Shown: positions 6,991 through 10,007 of the stretch, in pieces | How the letters are laid out: every line of letters begins with the position of its first letter | Numbering within the stretch: the stretch's first letter is position 1 | Assembly (NCBI GenBank): GCA_964637235.1 | Contig: CAZWVR010000087.1 | Span: 1 to 10,007 of the forward strand | Source of the DNA: CAZWVR01 sp964637235 | GTDB taxonomy: Bacteria; Bacteroidota; Bacteroidia; Bacteroidales; S143-33 | Direction: 5' to 3' | DNA length: 10,007 nucleotides | Made by a program: the position numbers and the translations under genes | The notes under the pieces: generated by a model | What the model was told of the DNA's origin: nothing | Seen by the model: the letters and a program-made list of their open reading frames with translations, nothing else | The model's database searches: none

Positions 6991-7020
6991 GGGGACATAA
7001 AAGTCCCCATTCTATTTTTA
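6991..7020 (+). terminator. pgk: Intrinsic terminator after pgk
   Basis: GGGGAC (6991-6996) and GTCCCC (7003-7008) form a perfect 6-base-pair GC-rich stem with a 6-base loop, 13 bases after the pgk stop, followed by a T-rich stretch (TCTATTTTTA). It stands out in this AT-rich DNA. The rest of the gap to 7187 holds no recognisable gene, and no full TAnnTTTG match was found close to the next start. Confidence 0.75.
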
Positions 7021-7187
7021 GTAATTAACTGAAAATAAGTTAAAAACATATCTAATTTATCTTTTGCTCAAAACCTTATAAATTAAAGCAATCCAATTAT
7101 AATAAATACGAAGCAAACTTTATAGCCCCTTTGCCATATGCCGAAAGTATTATCATTTTACAAAGTATCTAAGATAAATATTGCACA

Positions 7188-8336
7188 ATGGAAATTACTT
7201 TAAATCTAAAAAATTTAACAATAACAGAACAAATTGTCTTTTATAGCCTTATAATTAGCTTTGCAATAGAACTTTTCTATATCATTTTCTTTTATCTAAG
7301 ATTTCTATTAAAAAAATTTCCGAAAACAAAAGGAGCAAATCTCCCCGTCTCAGTAATAATCGCTGCAAAAAATGAAGCAGAAAACCTTCGTAAATTTCTT
7401 CCCAGTATCTTAGAACAAAATTATGACAATTACGAAGTTATAGTCGTTAACGACGCTTCCTCTGACGATACAGAAATAATCTTGGCAGAACTAAAACAAA
7501 AATATAAACATCTATATTTTACAAATATACCTGAAAATCAGCAATTCAAACACGGAAAAAAATTAGCTCTATCAATAGGTATTAAAGCTGCAAAAAACGA
7601 ATTCCTTATTTTTACAGACGCTGATTGTAAACCCCTTAGTAAAAACTGGATTAAAAGCATTGTTGCTAACTTCGACGAACAAACAATTTTCGTAATTGGC
7701 TACGGAGGATATTTCGCCCAAAAAGGACTACTTAATAAACTCATACGCAGCGATACAGTTCAAATAGCTATAACATATTTTTCCTTTGCAAACGCAGGAA
7801 TTCCCTATATGGGCGTAGGCAGAAATATGGCATACAGAAAATCCTTTTTTAACAAAGTACAAGGTTTTAAAGATCATTGGAACTTATTATCCGGCTCAGA
7901 CGACCTTTTTATAAATAAATACGCAAACGCTAAAAACCTGAAAATAGAAATTTCACCCGAAAGCCTCGTCAAATCTATTCCTAAAAATAAATTCAAAAAC
8001 TTTGTAAATCAAAAAATTCGCCACTTTTCAACTGCCCCATATTATAAATTCAAACACAAACTACTTTTGGGTATAGAACTGCTAATGAGAATTATATTCT
8101 TCACTACTGTAATAACTTCTTTTTTTATACCAAAAATCACGCTATGGGCTATAATTTTATTTATAATTCGTTTCATCCTCTTGATTTGGGTATATACAGC
8201 AGCAAACAAACGTTTCCAGGAAAAAAATATTCTAATTATGGAAATTTTTTACGACTTTTTCCAACTATTTTTCAACTTATACATCTATATAAAAAAAAGC
8301 CTCAGTAAAAACAAAAATTATTATGTATGGAAATAA
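7188..8336 (+). CDS. Membrane-anchored family 2 glycosyltransferase
   Basis: A 382-residue GT2 (GT-A fold) glycosyltransferase that transfers a sugar from a nucleotide sugar to an unknown acceptor at the cytoplasmic membrane, probably for envelope polysaccharide or a glycolipid. One N-terminal helix (about 15-40) precedes the catalytic domain, which has SVIIAAKNE (55-63), VVNDASSDDT (86-95), the metal-binding TDAD (143-146), the likely catalytic-base region SGSDDLF (235-241) and QKIRHFST (275-282), the counterpart of QxxRW with His in place of Trp. Two to three C-terminal helices follow (about 292-338 and 350-368). This layout resembles non-processive or short-chain membrane GT2 enzymes more than large cellulose-synthase types. 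It starts 180 bases after the pgk terminator and lies 43 bases upstream of the sigma factor gene, so cotranscription is possible. The acceptor and sugar cannot be read from the sequence. Confidence 0.9.
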   Translation: MEITLNLKNLTITEQIVFYSLIISFAIELFYIIFFYLRFLLKKFPKTKGANLPVSVIIAAKNEAENLRKFLPSILEQNYDNYEVIVVNDASSDDTEIILAELKQKYKHLYFTNIPENQQFKHGKKLALSIGIKAAKNEFLIFTDADCKPLSKNWIKSIVANFDEQTIFVIGYGGYFAQKGLLNKLIRSDTVQIAITYFSFANAGIPYMGVGRNMAYRKSFFNKVQGFKDHWNLLSGSDDLFINKYANAKNLKIEISPESLVKSIPKNKFKNFVNQKIRHFSTAPYYKFKHKLLLGIELLMRIIFFTTVITSFFIPKITLWAIILFIIRFILLIWVYTAANKRFQEKNILIMEIFYDFFQLFFNLYIYIKKSLSKNKNYYVWK

Positions 8337-8379
8337 AAATCAAAAAACTTTTTTATAAACTTAGAATTTACCTCTCTAT

Positions 8380-8979
8380 ATGAAAAAAAATAACAAAAAT
8401 ATCAATACAAACAATAATTACCAAGCTGATTATAAACTAATTGCTAAAATAAAAGAAGGCGACGACAAAGCATTTGAAGAACTAATGAATAAATATTACA
8501 ATAACGTTTTCCATACAATAAAACGCCTCGTAAAAAACGAACAAGACGCAGAAGATTTAACCCTGGAAGTTTTTGCCAAAATATATTATAACATTGATAT
8601 GTTTATTCCTTATAGCTCATTTAATAGATGGCTATTACGTACAGCATCAAACTATGCAATAGACTTCCTAAGAAAAAAGAAAATGAAGGATGTCTCCGAA
8701 ACTGTAAATAAAGACGATACAAATATTATAGACTTAATGGGTAGCGAAGAACTAAACCCAGAAGAAAACCTCATTAAACAACAACAACTTGAATCACTTC
8801 AACGAATAATAGATGAATTACCACCTAAGGACAAAGAAATCATTAAACTTAGATTCTTTGGAGACCTCTCTTATAAAGATATTGCAAAAAAACTAAATGT
8901 ACCCATCGGAACAGTAAAAGCAAGATTGCATAGAGCAAAAAAACTTTTATTAGTACTAATAAAAAAGAAAACAAAATAA
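8380..8979 (+). CDS. ECF-type RNA polymerase sigma factor
   Basis: A 199-residue sigma-70 family factor with only regions 2 and 4, as in extracytoplasmic-function sigma factors; it directs RNA polymerase to a specific promoter set. Region 2 spans about 17-102 (GDDKAFEELMNKYYNNVF, DAEDLTLEVFAKIY for core binding, and WLLRTASNYAIDFLRKKK for -10 recognition). An acidic linker (about 103-135) follows. Region 4 spans about 140-192 (LPPKDKEIIKLRFFGDLSYKD, then the helix-turn-helix VPIGTVKARLHRAKKLL) and binds the -35 element. The first 16 residues are Asn/Lys-rich and probably disordered. It follows the glycosyltransferase gene by 43 bases and is followed after 5 bases by a lipoprotein gene. No anti-sigma factor is recognisable next to it within the window, so its control is unknown. 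Its targets are unknown. Confidence 0.93.
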   Translation: MKKNNKNINTNNNYQADYKLIAKIKEGDDKAFEELMNKYYNNVFHTIKRLVKNEQDAEDLTLEVFAKIYYNIDMFIPYSSFNRWLLRTASNYAIDFLRKKKMKDVSETVNKDDTNIIDLMGSEELNPEENLIKQQQLESLQRIIDELPPKDKEIIKLRFFGDLSYKDIAKKLNVPIGTVKARLHRAKKLLLVLIKKKTK

Positions 8980-8984
8980 TCAAA

Positions 8985-10007
8985 ATGAAAACTACAGTAT
9001 TTTTTTTAATCCTAACAGTTATATTTATTTCCTGTCGGCAAGAAAAATCAAACTCTTTCCCTTACGAAAAAGGAAAAATAATCCTATTAAAAAATAGAAA
9101 TGACTCAACAGAGCAATACTATGCCTATTTCCCGAAAGAATATGTAAATGACGGTACATATCCAATAATAGTAGGCTTTGATGCACATAAAAATGGACTA
9201 AAATTCGTTAAAAAACTAAAATTTATTGCAGATAAATTAGGAATTGCCTTGGCAGGATCTATGAACTTCGAAAATAACCACCCTCAGGCAGAATATATAG
9301 CCCAAATGCTATTCCGTGATATACAAAATCGCTTTAATATTAACTCAAAAGCCGAATTTATAGGTGGGTTCTCCGGTGGTGCACGCTTTGCTCAAATCTA
9401 TGCATTCCAAAATAACGAAATTGACGGCGTCCTCTCTTTTTCCGCTGGTATATCTTTCAATACAATGCCTATGCATAGCTTCCCTATGGCTATAACCTTC
9501 GGAAAACAAGACTTTAATTACAGAGAAGCTATATACTCCGACCAAATAGCTCCAAAATTAAAAATCCCTCTCGCAATATTTACTTTTAACGGTAAACACC
9601 AATACCCAGACGATACCACCGCTGCAAAAGCTGTAATGTTTCTATATTCATATGCTATAAAACAAAAATGGATACCTAAGCAAAAAAATAAAATAAATTT
9701 CATCGAAAACTTCCTACAAACAGAATTTAAAAATGCCTCAGATATAAATAAATTTTATATAGCAAAAGAAGCAATAAGCATACTCAATGGAATTGCAAAT
9801 GTTAATAAATATAAAAAATTTATTGATAACTTCGTAAAAACGCAAAAATTCAAAGCCTACATATCAAAAATGAACAAAATAAACTCAATAGAAAATAAAC
9901 TAATGTCTCTTTACCCTTCATATTTTGAAAAAAAAGACATACACTGGTGGAAAATAGAAATAGAAAACCTCCATGAAAAAATCACAACAACAAAAGATCC
10001 TGACTTT
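8985..10007 (+). CDS. Lipoprotein with alpha/beta-hydrolase fold, 3' end missing
   Basis: An open frame of 341 codons that runs off the right edge without a stop. Residues 1-17 (MKTTVFFLILTVIFISC) form a lipoprotein signal with Cys17 as the likely lipid-modified residue, so the protein should be tethered in the periplasm or outer membrane. Residues about 30-225 look like a serine-hydrolase of the alpha/beta-hydrolase type: a strand YPIIVGFDAH, the nucleophile elbow GGFSGGARFA with Ser130, a likely acidic residue Asp176 in TFGKQDF, and a likely His205 in NGKHQYPD. This is close to phospholipase/carboxylesterase or dienelactone-hydrolase-like proteins, but the substrate is unknown. After about 225 the chain turns Lys-, Asn- and Ile-rich with no recognised domain, an extra C-terminal region of at least 115 residues. 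The start lies 5 bases after the sigma factor stop, implying cotranscription and perhaps a shared stress or envelope response. Confidence 0.85.
   Translation, partial: MKTTVFFLILTVIFISCRQEKSNSFPYEKGKIILLKNRNDSTEQYYAYFPKEYVNDGTYPIIVGFDAHKNGLKFVKKLKFIADKLGIALAGSMNFENNHPQAEYIAQMLFRDIQNRFNINSKAEFIGGFSGGARFAQIYAFQNNEIDGVLSFSAGISFNTMPMHSFPMAITFGKQDFNYREAIYSDQIAPKLKIPLAIFTFNGKHQYPDDTTAAKAVMFLYSYAIKQKWIPKQKNKINFIENFLQTEFKNASDINKFYIAKEAISILNGIANVNKYKKFIDNFVKTQKFKAYISKMNKINSIENKLMSLYPSYFEKKDIHWWKIEIENLHEKITTTKDPDF

Noticed and set aside
7175..7183. TAAATATTG before the glycosyltransferase gene as a -7 element
   Set aside because: Its spacing and sequence do not fit TAnnTTTG, so I do not call a promoter there.
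9345..9703. Two short minus-strand open frames inside the lipoprotein hydrolase
   Set aside because: They oppose the nucleophile-elbow region of a clear plus-strand coding sequence and show no motif.

Overview
The window looks like a chromosomal segment of a low-GC member of the Bacteroidota, probably an uncultured or environmental lineage. Three things point there. Promoter-like sites of the form TAnnTTTG, the -7 element of the Bacteroidota primary sigma factor, sit just upstream of several genes. No clear Shine-Dalgarno sequences precede the starts. Two lipoproteins have short hydrophobic leaders ending in SC, one of them followed by an acidic run (CDDDK), as in surface-exported Bacteroidota lipoproteins. 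The DNA is very AT-rich throughout. I see no mobile elements, CRISPR arrays, rRNAs or tRNAs.

Layout, left to right. Positions 1-135 are non-coding apart from a candidate leftward promoter that may serve a gene starting at the left edge. A minus-strand gene (136-2556) encodes a glycoside hydrolase family 2 lipoprotein that resembles beta-mannosidases but has lost the acid/base glutamate. A divergent plus-strand gene (2571-3092) encodes a small membrane protein with a C-terminal zinc ribbon. Next comes a FAD-dependent glycerol-3-phosphate dehydrogenase (3114-4774), split by a -1 frame change near 3683-3698. Convergent to it is a minus-strand flippase-like membrane protein of the UPF0104/LPG-synthase transmembrane type (4794-5711), which contains no internal methionine. 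Divergent from that is phosphoglycerate kinase (5784-6977), followed by a hairpin terminator. A plus-strand run then encodes a membrane-anchored family 2 glycosyltransferase (7188-8336), an ECF-type sigma factor (8380-8979) and, five bases later, a lipoprotein with an alpha/beta-hydrolase fold (8985 to the right edge, incomplete).

Functionally this is mostly housekeeping: glycolysis (pgk), glycerol phosphate oxidation (glpD) and envelope or glycan functions (flippase-like protein, glycosyltransferase, GH2 lipoprotein). The best candidate for a small unstudied module is the sigma factor directly followed by a lipoprotein hydrolase, with no recognisable anti-sigma factor between them. I do not see strong evidence for an entirely new system. 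The most informative oddities are the altered active site of the GH2 protein, the frameshift in glpD, and the very short or overlapping 5' leaders.
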